Notes under the pieces: generated by a model
What the model was told of the DNA's origin: nothing
Database searches by the model: none
The model's input: only the letters and a program-made list of their open reading frames with translations
Origin: Pandoraea pneumonica
GTDB lineage: Bacteria > Pseudomonadota > Gammaproteobacteria > Burkholderiales > Burkholderiaceae
Assembly (NCBI RefSeq): GCF_902459645.1
Contig: NZ_CABPSK010000001.1
Location: 496,001 to 560,000 of the forward strand
Direction: 5' to 3'
Length of the DNA stretch: 64,000 nt
Program-made: the position numbers and the translations under genes
Shown here: piece by piece, positions 17,727 to 26,740 of the stretch
Layout of the letters: each line of letters begins with the position of its first letter
Position numbering within the stretch: position 1 is the first letter of the stretch

Positions 17727-18908
17727 ATGGTGTTCAACCCGACGGGCAAGATGCCATTGCCCGTGCCCCCCGAGCGCGCGCTGCCGCAGCGCGGTCGCAA
17801 CGACGGGATCGACCTGCTTCGCGGCCTGTCCATTCTGTTTGTCGTCGTGCATCACCTCGCGCTCAGGTTCCGCCTGCCGCTGGGGCCGAGCCTGCTGGGC
17901 GACATCCTGCCGAAACGAATCATCGACGGCCTGAGCTTCAATGGGTACGAGGCGGTCTTCGTGTTTTTCGTCATCTCCGGCTTCGTGATTACGCGCCGGT
18001 CGCTCGAGCGCTACGGCTCGCTCGACGCGTTTCGCTGGCGCAATTTCTATGCGCTACGCGCGGTGCGAATCTTTCCGCTGCTGCTGCTCTTGCTCGCGAT
18101 ACTGGCCGTGATGCATTGGCTCGCCGTGCCCGGTTTCGTCATCAACAAACCGGGGCAGACGCTGGGCGGCGCGCTGCTCTCGGCGCTCACCATGACACTG
18201 AACTGGTACGAAGGCCGCACCAATTGGCTGCCCGGCGCGTGGGACGTGCTGTGGTCGCTATCGATCGAAGAGTGTTTCTATCTGGCGTTCCCGCTGTTTT
18301 GCCTGGCCGTGCGGGGGCCGTGGCGTGTGATGGCGTTGATCGTGCTGGCGCTCTCGCTGCCGTGGACACGCGCGGCATTACAAGGCAACGAGATTTGGCA
18401 GGAGAAGGCGTACCTGCCCGGCATGGCGGCGATTGCGTGGGGCGTGTTGACGGCACTGTTCGTGCAGCGCGTGACGTTGCCGCGCCAGTTGGCGCGTGGG
18501 GTCGGCGCGGCGGCGGTGATCGGGTTGCTCGCCGTCGTATTCTTCGGCGACGTGTTGGGGCGGTGGCTGCACGATTTCATCATGCTGCTGCTTTGCGCGA
18601 GCGCCGCGTGCTGGCTTGCCGCGGCACACGGTTCATGCCGCACCGTGCCACGCGGGTTTCGCTGGCTGACGGCGATGGGCCGCTGGAGCTATGAGATTTA
18701 TTTGAGCCACATGTTCGTGGTGCTGGCCGTCACGCCGGCGTATCTCGCGCTCTCGGGCGGCGACATGCGCTGGACGTTCCTCGTCTATGTGCCCGTCGTG
18801 GCCGTCTGCACCGTCCTTGGCGCGGCGTTGCACCGCTATGTGAGCGGTCCTGCTGCGCGCCGTTTCCTCGGGCAATCCCCGAGGCGGGTGGCTTCATATT
18901 CGCAATGA
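17727..18908 (+). CDS. Acyltransferase 3 family membrane protein
   Basis: 393 aa, started at 17727 because GGAG sits 5 nt upstream; an in-frame ATG at 17682 has none. The N-terminus GIDLLRGLSILFVVVHH contains the conserved R-x(5)-H-type signature of the OafA/YrhL acyltransferase 3 family, whose His is thought to be catalytic. About ten membrane helices follow, with WSLSIEECFYLAFPL, a second typical motif, near residue 175. Such enzymes acetylate or acylate surface sugars at the inner membrane. No polysaccharide genes are near, so the acceptor is unknown. Confidence 0.88.
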   Translation: MVFNPTGKMPLPVPPERALPQRGRNDGIDLLRGLSILFVVVHHLALRFRLPLGPSLLGDILPKRIIDGLSFNGYEAVFVFFVISGFVITRRSLERYGSLDAFRWRNFYALRAVRIFPLLLLLLAILAVMHWLAVPGFVINKPGQTLGGALLSALTMTLNWYEGRTNWLPGAWDVLWSLSIEECFYLAFPLFCLAVRGPWRVMALIVLALSLPWTRAALQGNEIWQEKAYLPGMAAIAWGVLTALFVQRVTLPRQLARGVGAAAVIGLLAVVFFGDVLGRWLHDFIMLLLCASAACWLAAAHGSCRTVPRGFRWLTAMGRWSYEIYLSHMFVVLAVTPAYLALSGGDMRWTFLVYVPVVAVCTVLGAALHRYVSGPAARRFLGQSPRRVASYSQ

Positions 18909-18962
18909 AGCGGGCCAATGGTACATTTTCGGTTTCCGCATTTTTGATGAACAGGAAACGCA

Positions 18963-19979
18963 GTGACCCAACCCGTTGCCAACGTCATGCCTGAGAGCGC
19001 CACGCTGCTGGAGATCGTACGTGCGCAGACCGAGATCGCCAAGCTGGGCCTCGATTTGGGAGGTGTGATGTCGTTCGTGGCCGAACGTGTGCAGCACCTG
19101 ACACAGGCCAACGGTGCCGTCGTCGAGTTGGCGGAAGGCGACGACATGGTGTACCGCGCCGCGTCGGGCGTGGCTGCCAATCTGCTGGGCATGCGGTTGT
19201 CTCGCGACGGCTCGCTCTCTGGGCAATGCGTGAAGACGGGCAGCATTCTGCGCTGTGACGACTCGGAGACAGACGCCCGCGTCGATCGCGAGGCGTGCCG
19301 TCGCGTCGGGCTACGCTCGATGATCGTCACGCCGCTGCGGCATCTCGACACCACCGTCGGGGTGTTGAAGGTTTTCGCGCCCACGCCGAGTGCGTTTCCC
19401 GATGCCGATGTACGAACGCTCGAACTCATGAGCGAGCTCATCGCCGCCGCCATGTTTCACGCAGCGCGCTACGAGACGAGTCAGCTCTATCTACAAGCCA
19501 CGCATGACGCGCTCACGGGGTTGCCCAACCGTGCGCTGTTCTACGACCGACTGCGTCAGGCGATTCATCTGGCGTTGCGTTCGTCGCAGCGGCTCGGCAT
19601 TTTCAATATCGACATGGATGGGCTCAAGCCGATCAACGATCGGTACGGTCATCGCGCGGGCGATGCGGCGATTCGCACGGCCGCTGAACGCATGCATGCC
19701 GCAGCGCGTCGCTCCGATACGGTGGCTCGCGTCGGTGGCGACGAGTTCGGGATGATCTTGCCGGGTCTGCACTCGCGCGAGGACGCCGAAGCTCATCGGC
19801 AGCGTCTGACGCAAAAAGTCGGCGCGCCGTTCGAATTCGAAGGCAACGCCCTCGAACTCGGCGTGAGCGTGGGCATTGCCATCCTGCCGGACGACGGCAC
19901 GGAGATGACGCAACTGATGGATCGCGCCGACGAGGCGATGTACGCCGTCAAACGCACACGCCCCACGACGCGAGGCTAA
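18963..19979 (+). CDS. GAF-GGDEF diguanylate cyclase
   Basis: 338 aa, started at GTG 18963 after AGGAAA. Residues about 25-165 form a GAF sensor domain, and about 175-335 form a GGDEF domain opening with THDALTGLPNRALF. The active loop RVGGDEFGMIL (about residue 257) is intact, as is the upstream NIDMDGLKPIND metal-binding segment, so it should make c-di-GMP. I see no clear RxxD inhibitory site five residues before GGDEF. There is no signal or membrane helix, so the sensor is cytosolic. The ligand is unknown. Confidence 0.92.
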   Translation: MTQPVANVMPESATLLEIVRAQTEIAKLGLDLGGVMSFVAERVQHLTQANGAVVELAEGDDMVYRAASGVAANLLGMRLSRDGSLSGQCVKTGSILRCDDSETDARVDREACRRVGLRSMIVTPLRHLDTTVGVLKVFAPTPSAFPDADVRTLELMSELIAAAMFHAARYETSQLYLQATHDALTGLPNRALFYDRLRQAIHLALRSSQRLGIFNIDMDGLKPINDRYGHRAGDAAIRTAAERMHAAARRSDTVARVGGDEFGMILPGLHSREDAEAHRQRLTQKVGAPFEFEGNALELGVSVGIAILPDDGTEMTQLMDRADEAMYAVKRTRPTTRG

Positions 19980-20023
19980 TTCAGTCACTCATCGCGCGCG
20001 AATTGTCCCAAAACCTCACGAAA

Positions 20024-20055
20024 GGCACGCAAGTTGCGTGCCGTTTGTGCTTTTT
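20024..20055 (+). terminator. Probable rho-independent terminator after the GGDEF gene
   Basis: The stem GGCACGC/GCGTGCC (20024-20030 and 20036-20042) has a 5-nt loop and is followed by GTTTGTGCTTTTT. It lies 45 bp beyond the cyclase stop. Confidence 0.65.
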
Positions 20056-20117
20056 CCCATCTTTTTGCGTCGATAGGCCTCGTAGACTGCGTTGCTCTTG
20101 ATCTGGTAACGCACGCT

Positions 20118-21053
20118 ATGTATTTACGACCGCTTTGTCGTTTGGCCGCGGGCTTTGGGTTATGCGCATCGCTCCCGTTGCCGGGTGTTGCGATGGCGAG
20201 TGCAGGCGACATTCCCGCGATGCCGTGGCATCAACGGCTCACGGCGCTGGCGGCGGCGTCGGCGCCGCCGCACACCTCCGCACCCACTTTGCCGCACCGG
20301 GCGACGCTCGCCTGCCACAAGGCGATGTCCATGTTCTTCGCACCGCAGGCGTTCGCCACCGGCCATCAACGGGGCGGGGCGGCGGCGTCGTTCCAAAAGG
20401 CGCAAGCATCTTCAGCAGGCAAACAGTTCACGATGCCGGTGTCGTACGTCCGGGTGTCGTCGGCGTTCGGTTACCGGCGTCATCCGGTGCGGGGCGTTTG
20501 GCATGGCCACGCGGGTGTCGATCTGGTGGCCCCGACGGGCACCCCCGTGAATGCGGCGGCGCAGGGCGTGGTGTCGTTCGTGGGCTTCGATCGTCGTGGC
20601 TACGGGCGCTACGTCGTCATCAAACATCGCTACGACAGCGAGACCATCTACGGTCACCTGTCGTCCACGGTGAGCGACCTTCGCGTCGGGACGGCCGTCA
20701 ACGCGGGCCAACGCATCGGGGCGGTGGGCAGCACGGGTATGGCGACGGGGCCGCATCTGCATTTCGAGCTGCGCCGTCATGGCCGGTCGGTCGACCCGAT
20801 GCCGTTGTTGCGCGAGGCCGTGGCCGACGAGCAAGACCATATGCCGCTGCGTCCGAATGGGGGCTGTCTGGAAGTCGGGTTTGGCCAGACGCCGGTACCT
20901 CACAGACACGGTTTGCATGGCCCACACCACGCAGGCGCCGCAGCGTTGCTGCCCGGCGTGCCAGTGACGCCGGAGCGCCCCGGGCGGCCCCATGGCGGGG
21001 CCCGATTCTTCGATGAAGGATTTTCGGGAATAAATCGACGCGTCAACCCGTAA
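20118..21053 (+). CDS. M23 (LytM-type) zinc peptidase, secreted
   Basis: 311 aa, started at 20118 because MYLRPLCRLAAGFGLCASL is a signal peptide; upstream in-frame codons from 20034 would bury it. The peptidase domain spans about residues 110-230. Zinc-ligand motifs are complete: HAGVD (H-x3-D) and, later, GPHLHFELR (HxH). YGHLS and GSTGMATGPHLHF are classical. The enzyme should cleave peptidoglycan cross-bridges or act as an amidase activator in the periplasm. A C-terminal tail of about 75 residues (His/Pro/Gly-rich, to the stop) matches no domain I recognise. Confidence 0.92.
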   Translation: MYLRPLCRLAAGFGLCASLPLPGVAMASAGDIPAMPWHQRLTALAAASAPPHTSAPTLPHRATLACHKAMSMFFAPQAFATGHQRGGAAASFQKAQASSAGKQFTMPVSYVRVSSAFGYRRHPVRGVWHGHAGVDLVAPTGTPVNAAAQGVVSFVGFDRRGYGRYVVIKHRYDSETIYGHLSSTVSDLRVGTAVNAGQRIGAVGSTGMATGPHLHFELRRHGRSVDPMPLLREAVADEQDHMPLRPNGGCLEVGFGQTPVPHRHGLHGPHHAGAAALLPGVPVTPERPGRPHGGARFFDEGFSGINRRVNP

Positions 21054-21128
21054 TACAAGTACCGGTGCTTGCGAACGTTCGTCGCCGTGACGGACGCGCC
21101 CCGGCCAGTATTGCGAGGGAGGTGCGTC

Positions 21129-22202
21129 ATGGGCGGTCGAACGACGGACGAAGCAAAGCACGGGGGCGGCAGCGGTGAGGTGCCGGAACTATCGGCGCAG
21201 TACCGCTCGGAGGGCGAGAGCACGCCAATTGATGCGCGGCCGGATGCGGCGCACGCCGAGGCGGCACCCGGCACATCGGGCATGTCTCGACGCCGCGCGA
21301 TGGCGTGTCTCGCGTGGGCGGGCGCGGGCATTCTGTGGACACTCGACGGCGGCGTGCCGCGAGGCGTGTCATTCGGAACGCAGGCGCAGGCGGCAACAAC
21401 GGCCCCATCGGGTAACGCGTTGTCGTTCGTGCAAATCAGCGACAGCCACATCGGCTTCAATAAAGCCCCCAATCCTGACCCCGCATCGACGCTGCAATCG
21501 GCGATCGATCGCATTCGCAACGCGCCGCAGCGCCCCGCGTTCATGCTGCACACGGGCGATGTAAGCCATCTTTCGCGCCCCGCAGAATTCGACACGGCGC
21601 AGCAAATCGTGACCGGTGCTGGTCTCGAGACCCACTATGTGCCGGGCGAGCACGACGTCATCGGCGACGACGGCCGCGCCTTCTTCGCGCGCTTTTCCCC
21701 CGATACCAAGGGCCTTGGCTGGTACAGCTTCGATCAAAACGGCGTGCACTTCGTCGCGCTCGTGAACGTGCTCAACCTGAAAGCGGGCGGCATGGGGTAT
21801 CTGGGCGACACCCAGTTGGCGTGGCTCGCCGACGATCTCAAAGCGCGCTCGCGCAGCACCCCGATTGTTGTCTTCACCCATATGCCGTTGTGGACCGTCT
21901 ATCCCGCGTGGGGCTGGGGCACCGACGACGGCGACCGCGCGTTGGCGCTGCTGCGCCCGTTCGGCTCGGTGACCGTACTCAACGGGCACATCCATCAGGT
22001 ATTGCAGAAGGTCGAGGGCAACGTGCGTTTGCAGACGGCGATGTCCACGGCGTTTCCGCAGCCCGCACCGGGCGACGGACCGGGGCCGGGGCCGAAGCAG
22101 GTCGACCCGTCGCAGTTGCGTCAGACGTTGGGTATCCGCCGCGTGGACTTTACTGCGCTCGACGGCACGCCGCTGCTGGCCGATACGACGCTGGCGTCGT
22201 GA
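21129..22202 (+). CDS. Metallophosphoesterase with Tat signal
   Basis: 357 aa. Calcineurin-like phosphoesterase motifs are in order: QISDSHIGF (D-x-H), HTGDV (GD-x), GEHD, then HMPLW and LNGHIHQ (GHxH). The chosen start at 21129 follows GAGGGAGG by 6 nt. However, a clean twin-arginine signal, SRRRAMACLAWAG, begins only at residue 53, so ATG 21282 is an alternative without a good ribosome site. Export to the periplasm is likely. It heads a run with a cupredoxin, an ECF sigma factor and a putative anti-sigma factor, suggesting an envelope or copper-responsive unit. Confidence 0.87.
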   Translation: MGGRTTDEAKHGGGSGEVPELSAQYRSEGESTPIDARPDAAHAEAAPGTSGMSRRRAMACLAWAGAGILWTLDGGVPRGVSFGTQAQAATTAPSGNALSFVQISDSHIGFNKAPNPDPASTLQSAIDRIRNAPQRPAFMLHTGDVSHLSRPAEFDTAQQIVTGAGLETHYVPGEHDVIGDDGRAFFARFSPDTKGLGWYSFDQNGVHFVALVNVLNLKAGGMGYLGDTQLAWLADDLKARSRSTPIVVFTHMPLWTVYPAWGWGTDDGDRALALLRPFGSVTVLNGHIHQVLQKVEGNVRLQTAMSTAFPQPAPGDGPGPGPKQVDPSQLRQTLGIRRVDFTALDGTPLLADTTLAS

Positions 22203-22234
22203 GATGCCCAGCCGACCGATTCAGGAGAGACATC

Positions 22235-22606
22235 ATGCCTTTGCCATCTCATGCCGTCCGCCGTTTTTGCGCGGGCCTCGTCACCGTTTGTGCTGTCGTC
22301 GGCATGCCCGCGAGTCCCGCATTCTCGGCGGGCAGCACGGGGGCGAGCGCCGAGCCCAATACCGTGCGCATCGATAACTTCACCTTTGCACCGGCGACGC
22401 TGACGGTTGCCGTCGGCACCAAGGTGACGTGGGTCAATCACGATAACGAGCCGCATACGGTGACCAGTCAGTCGAACCCTCGCGAGTTCGCGTCCAGCGC
22501 GCTCGATACCGGAGACACCTTCGTGCGCACTTTCGATAAGCCGGGCACTTACGCGTACTACTGCGCGATTCATCCGCACATGACCGGCACCATCGTTGTG
22601 AAATGA
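22235..22606 (+). CDS. Plastocyanin/amicyanin-like cupredoxin, secreted
   Basis: 123 aa with an N-terminal signal peptide ending near PASPAFSAG. The single blue-copper domain has His in NHDNEPHT and the C-terminal cluster YYCAIHPHMTG, giving Cys, His and Met ligands in the amicyanin pattern. CAGGAGAG lies just before ATG. It is a periplasmic electron carrier or copper binder. It lies 32 bp after the metallophosphoesterase and before the sigma gene. Confidence 0.93.
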   Translation: MPLPSHAVRRFCAGLVTVCAVVGMPASPAFSAGSTGASAEPNTVRIDNFTFAPATLTVAVGTKVTWVNHDNEPHTVTSQSNPREFASSALDTGDTFVRTFDKPGTYAYYCAIHPHMTGTIVVK

Positions 22607-22794
22607 ACGGCGCACGCGCGAACACGATCGAACCCGGTGGCCGGTGCGAGCCAGACAGGATTCGAAGATGCGCGCGCGCGCAAGTGTGTTTCAATGGGCG
22701 TCATCAACGCGATTCATCCGATGCAGCAGTTTGCCAATGCGGCTAACCCGGGCACGTCGATCATGACGCGCGTGCCCGCCTTCGGGAGACCCCG

Positions 22795-23481
22795 GTGAGC
22801 GACGCTCCGCACTCCGATTCCGACCCGTCAGCCCCGCCATTCGTCCCTGATGCGACGCTCGCGGGACGATTCGAGGTGTTGGCATTGCCGCATCTCGACG
22901 CGGCGTACAACCTTGCCCGTTGGCTCTCGGGCAGTGCGAGCGACGCCGACGACATCGTGCAGGAGGCGTATCTGCGCGCGTTGCGGTTCTTCGACGGTTT
23001 TCGCGGCGAGAACGCACGTGCATGGTTGCTGGCCATCGTGCGCAACACATGGCTCACCGAATGGCGGCGGCGCTCCGATGCAGCGGACGGCACGCCGTTC
23101 GACGAGACGCTGCATGGTCTGCACGGCGACACCCGCCTGCCGGGATGGGACGACGCCAGTGGCACCGACCCGGAGTTGCTGGCCGTGCGGCGCGATGAGT
23201 GCGCGATGGTGCGCGACGCGCTGGCCACATTGCCGGTCGTGTTTCGCGAGGTACTCGTGTTGCGAGAGATGGAGGATATGAGTTACCGGGAGATCGAAAC
23301 CATTGTCGGCGTACCGGCCGGCACCGTGATGTCGCGGCTTGCGCGCGGTCGGCAGATGCTTGCCGCTGCCGTGCGCGCGAAGCAGGATGCCGGACGCACG
23401 TCGGTGCCAACGTCGACGGCACAGGTCACACGTCTGCCTCTGGGCGGCAATCCACGCGGAGGACGCGATGAACAAGCCTGA
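22795..23481 (+). CDS. ECF-family RNA polymerase sigma factor
   Basis: 228 aa, started at GTG 22795 after GGGAG. Region 2 contains SDADDIVQEAYLRALRFFDGF and AWLLAIVRNTWL (about residues 45-85). Region 4 contains LPVVFREVLVLREMEDMSYREIE and GVPAGTVMSRLARGRQ (about 145-190). No extra C-terminal sensor domain is present, only a 35-residue tail. The downstream gene overlaps its end by 14 bases and encodes a one-helix membrane protein, the usual position of the cognate anti-sigma factor. Confidence 0.93.
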   Translation: MSDAPHSDSDPSAPPFVPDATLAGRFEVLALPHLDAAYNLARWLSGSASDADDIVQEAYLRALRFFDGFRGENARAWLLAIVRNTWLTEWRRRSDAADGTPFDETLHGLHGDTRLPGWDDASGTDPELLAVRRDECAMVRDALATLPVVFREVLVLREMEDMSYREIETIVGVPAGTVMSRLARGRQMLAAAVRAKQDAGRTSVPTSTAQVTRLPLGGNPRGGRDEQA

Positions 23482-24382
23482 CGATCCCAAGCATCCCAAC
23501 GATCCCCAACAACCTGATCGTGACGCGGATTCGCCACGTGCCGCCGCGCCTACCAGCGTCACGCCGACGGCATCTACGTCGACCGGCGCGCCAGTCGCAC
23601 CGACGGCCGCAGATACCACGCTCGGCAAGGTGTTGCGCGACGGTTCGCTGCGGCACGATGCGCCTGCCTCGCTGCGTGCGCGCATTCAGGCCGACCTAGC
23701 GCATGCGGAACAACGCGCCGGTGGGCACACGCCGTCACAGTCTTCACAGGCCCCACAGACCACACAGCCCCCGCAGACTTCACAGCCGCGTGCGAAGCCA
23801 GTGCGCGCGAAAGAAACTTCATCCGACGCTGGGTGGGGTTCGCGGCTTGCGCCCTGGTTTTTCGGCGGCGCAGGCGGGGCGATTCTCGGCGGCATGGCGG
23901 TGGCAATGGCACTGCTTGTCGCGCGTCCGCCTGCACCGCCGGAGACGGCTAGTGTGCAGGCGACGACGGGATTGCAACCACAGGAGATTGTCGCGAGTCA
24001 CGTGCGTGCGTTGCTCTCGCAACATCCGATTGATGTGATCTCCACCGATCAGCACACCGTCAAGCCGTGGTTCAACGGCCGCCTCGATTACGCGCCGCCG
24101 GTGGTGGATCTCGCCGCAAAGGGCTTCCCGCTTGCGGGCGGCCGACTCGACTACGTGGGCGGCCGTACGGTCGGCGTGCTCGTTTATCACACCGACAAGC
24201 ATCCCATCGATCTGTACGTTTTCCCGTCGCGCGATAAGGCGTCGACGGCGCCGAGCCTGACGGGCGTGGATGGTTACACCATTGCGCGCTGGCGTCGCGA
24301 CGGCATGACGTACTGGGCGATTACCGACGCCGAGGCCTCGCACTTGCGCGTGTTCGTGGAGGCAATGCAAGCCGCGACCTGA
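23468..24382 (+). CDS. Putative membrane anti-sigma factor
   Basis: 304 aa. The cytoplasmic N-terminus has the segment LRDGSLRHDAPASLRARI typical just after the anti-sigma domain, then a Pro/Gln-rich linker with THPS/QTSQP-like repeats. One membrane helix follows at about residues 140-162 (FGGAGGAILGGMAVAMALLV), then a periplasmic domain of about 140 residues. No zinc-finger Cys/His cluster is present, so any sigma binding would differ from the ZAS class. The function is inferred from position: ATG 23468 lies inside the sigma gene's 3' end, implying coupling. Confidence 0.7.
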   Translation: MNKPDDPKHPNDPQQPDRDADSPRAAAPTSVTPTASTSTGAPVAPTAADTTLGKVLRDGSLRHDAPASLRARIQADLAHAEQRAGGHTPSQSSQAPQTTQPPQTSQPRAKPVRAKETSSDAGWGSRLAPWFFGGAGGAILGGMAVAMALLVARPPAPPETASVQATTGLQPQEIVASHVRALLSQHPIDVISTDQHTVKPWFNGRLDYAPPVVDLAAKGFPLAGGRLDYVGGRTVGVLVYHTDKHPIDLYVFPSRDKASTAPSLTGVDGYTIARWRRDGMTYWAITDAEASHLRVFVEAMQAAT

Positions 24383-24424
24383 TATCGTGACGACCTGTTC
24401 TCTGTGTTCCTGAGGGAGTGAGTC

Positions 24425-25222
24425 ATGACGCAAGTGCCGTCGTCTAACGCGCCAGTGAATCCGGCGTGGCAAGCCTCGCAGTACGTAAAGTTCGAAGATG
24501 AGCGCACGCGCCCGGTGCGCGACCTCGTTGCTGCCATTCCTAATGCCGAAGCGGGCAAAGTGGTCGATATCGGCTGCGGCCCTGGCAATTCGACCGAAGT
24601 GCTGGCAGCGCGCTATCCCACGGCCGATGTGCTGGGCCTCGACAGTTCGCAAGACATGGTCGATGCCGCGCGCAAACGTCTGCCGCAATTTCGCTTCGAT
24701 GTGGCGGATATCGCGGGCTGGGAGGACGGCCCGTTCGACGTAATTCTCGCCAATGCCGTGCTGCAATGGTTGCCCGATCACGAGACGCTGTATCCGCATC
24801 TGATCGAGCGCTTGGCGCCGGGCGGCTCGCTCGCGGTGCAAACCCCTGACAACCTCGACGAACCGGCGCACCGACTGATGCGTGAAGTGGCCGCCGACGG
24901 CCCGTGGGCGGCAACGTTGAAGGGTGTAGAGCGCACGGCGCGTCACGGGGCGTCGTTCTATTACCCACTGCTCAAGGCCACGTGTTCGCGCGTCGATGTG
25001 TGGCGCACGACTTACCATCACCCGCTCGCGGGCGGGGCACCGGCGGTGGTGGAGTGGTTCAAGGGAAGTGCGTTGCGTCCGTTTCTGGCCAAGCTCGACG
25101 ATGCCTCGCGCGAAGCGTTTCTTGCGCGCTACACCGACGAGATTGCGAAGGCTTATCCGGCGCTGGCCGACGGTACGGTGCTACTGCCGTTCCCGCGGCT
25201 CTTCGTCGTGGCCACGCGCTGA
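24425..25222 (+). CDS. tam: Trans-aconitate 2-methyltransferase
   Basis: 265 aa. SAM-binding motif I VVDIGCGPGNSTEVLA is near residue 46, motif II GLDSSQDMVDAA follows, and LANAVLQWLPDH and APGGSLAVQTPDN are the characteristic Tam segments. The opening PAWQASQYVKFEDERTRP is almost diagnostic. The enzyme methylates trans-aconitate, a spontaneous inhibitor of the TCA cycle, with SAM in the cytoplasm. The last 70 bases overlap the end of the convergent ClC gene. Confidence 0.93.
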   Translation: MTQVPSSNAPVNPAWQASQYVKFEDERTRPVRDLVAAIPNAEAGKVVDIGCGPGNSTEVLAARYPTADVLGLDSSQDMVDAARKRLPQFRFDVADIAGWEDGPFDVILANAVLQWLPDHETLYPHLIERLAPGGSLAVQTPDNLDEPAHRLMREVAADGPWAATLKGVERTARHGASFYYPLLKATCSRVDVWRTTYHHPLAGGAPAVVEWFKGSALRPFLAKLDDASREAFLARYTDEIAKAYPALADGTVLLPFPRLFVVATR

Positions 25223-26538
25223 TCGATCCAACGTGCCGTGCATGCGGCACCGGCAACGGCCAGCAGCATCGGTGCAAGAAAGTCTTGATTCACGTGAGTG
25301 AATTCAAGCGCGAGCACCACGGCCGTGATCGGCATGCGCATCGAGACGGCGAGAAATGCGGTGGCACCGACGAGTGCCGCCGCGCCCAGCGGCACGGTCA
25401 TCGCGTCGGGCAATGCGCCATTCCACACCCCGCACAACACCACGGCGAGCAACGCACCGTTGGCGAGCCCCGGCGTGAGTAAGCCACCGGCGGCACCGGC
25501 ACGCAGGCTGCTCCATGTGAAAAACACCCGCAGCGCAAGCAATGCAAACGCGAGCGCAATCGTGAGTTCGCCATTGAACGCCAGCCCTGCGGGGCCTTTG
25601 CCGTTACCCGGTAACTGCGGATACCACGCAATCACCAAACCCAAGACCATGAAGTTCGCCAGCGCGAATACCGGCAGACGCCAATCGCGCGGTGCGTTTG
25701 CGCGCGCTTGTTCGGTGAGGCGTGCGTAGCCCCAAGCGGCCACGCCGACGAGTGGGCCGCAGACGAGCGCCCAGCCGATGAGCGGTGCGCTGACGTCGAA
25801 GACGGGAATGGTGTACTGCTGTTCGGCACCCATGCCGATCCATGCGACGGCGGCGGCGATGGCCGACGTAGCGAAGGCGGGCAACACCGCGCGCCACGCA
25901 AACGTGCCGAGCAGCACTTCGAGCACGAAGATCGCGCCGCCGAGCGGCACGTTGTAGACGGCGGCCAAACCAGCACCTGCGCCGCAAGCGACCATCAGAC
26001 GGCATTGTTCCGGCGTGAGGTTGGCGCGGCGAGCCAACTGGTCACCGATGAGCGAGCCGAGCTCACGCGGAGCGACTTCGCGCCCGAGTGGCGAGCCGAG
26101 CGCGACGGTCACGATTTGCAGGAGCGCGTGCGCGAGCGTGCTGCCGACTGGCATGGCACGTCCGCGCGAGACGGCGTCCTTGATCGAGACGAGCTTGGCA
26201 CCGAAGCGATATACGGCGAACCAGCCGAGCCCGGCGATGACACCGCACAGCGTGAGCACGGCAAAACGCCGTTCGGGCGAAGCTTCGGCCACGCCGCTAA
26301 GAAAGCTTTGCGCACCGAACACGGTGTCGGTGGCATAACCGAACGCAAAGTGCTGAACGATATGGAGCAGGGCCGCGAGCAGGGTACCGGCGACACCGGC
26401 GCCGACGCCGGTCAGCAGGGTGACGACGGCAAGCGTGACAATCGACGGCGCAACGGCCTGAGGTGAGCGTTCTGCGACCCAGTCAGCGGCCGAAGACGGC
26501 GTGTGGACGGGCTGTTGGGGGACTTGCTTCGAATTCAT
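25153..26538 (-). CDS. ClC-family chloride channel/antiporter
   Basis: 461 aa with many hydrophobic helices. The ClC selectivity motifs are recognisable but altered: GSPLGREVAP stands where family members have GREGP (the gating Glu is kept), and GGLLTPGLANG corresponds to the G-x-F-x-P loop. AAVYNVPLGGAIFVLEVLLG is the conserved helix after the first filter. The 36-residue N-terminus is hydrophilic. It moves chloride (possibly fluoride or another anion) across the inner membrane. Its 3' end overlaps tam by 70 bp. Confidence 0.9.
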   Translation of the reverse strand: MNSKQVPQQPVHTPSSAADWVAERSPQAVAPSIVTLAVVTLLTGVGAGVAGTLLAALLHIVQHFAFGYATDTVFGAQSFLSGVAEASPERRFAVLTLCGVIAGLGWFAVYRFGAKLVSIKDAVSRGRAMPVGSTLAHALLQIVTVALGSPLGREVAPRELGSLIGDQLARRANLTPEQCRLMVACGAGAGLAAVYNVPLGGAIFVLEVLLGTFAWRAVLPAFATSAIAAAVAWIGMGAEQQYTIPVFDVSAPLIGWALVCGPLVGVAAWGYARLTEQARANAPRDWRLPVFALANFMVLGLVIAWYPQLPGNGKGPAGLAFNGELTIALAFALLALRVFFTWSSLRAGAAGGLLTPGLANGALLAVVLCGVWNGALPDAMTVPLGAAALVGATAFLAVSMRMPITAVVLALEFTHVNQDFLAPMLLAVAGAACTARWIDQRVATTKSRGNGSSTVPSASAG

Positions 26539-26665
26539 GATGCTGCGGTTTCCACTCGGAGATCAGGGAATACCCGGAGTGTATGGCGCGGCGCAGCATA
26601 AGAGAAATGAATGTTGCGTTGTAATTTATGAATATTTCGTATGTATGTTCGTCACGCGGGTTTGC

Positions 26666-26706
26666 CGCCGCGCCGTCCAGCAGTGAGGCTGCTGGACGGC
26701 GCGGCG
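26666..26706. terminator. 18-bp perfect hairpin after the DUF1254 gene
   Basis: Arms 26666-26683 and 26689-26706 are perfectly complementary with a 5-nt loop (TGAGG). It lies 35 bp beyond the DUF1254 stop. There is no T-run on either strand, so it would be a structural barrier or a rho-assisted end, not a classical intrinsic terminator. Confidence 0.55.
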
Positions 26707-26740
26707 AGGCCGTGAGTCAAAACCCGAGGGCCTGAGGGGG

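Noticed and set aside
22607-22794. Hidden small gene between the cupredoxin and sigma genes
   Set aside because: The only open frames are short, without ribosome sites and rich in Arg/Thr; nothing supports coding.
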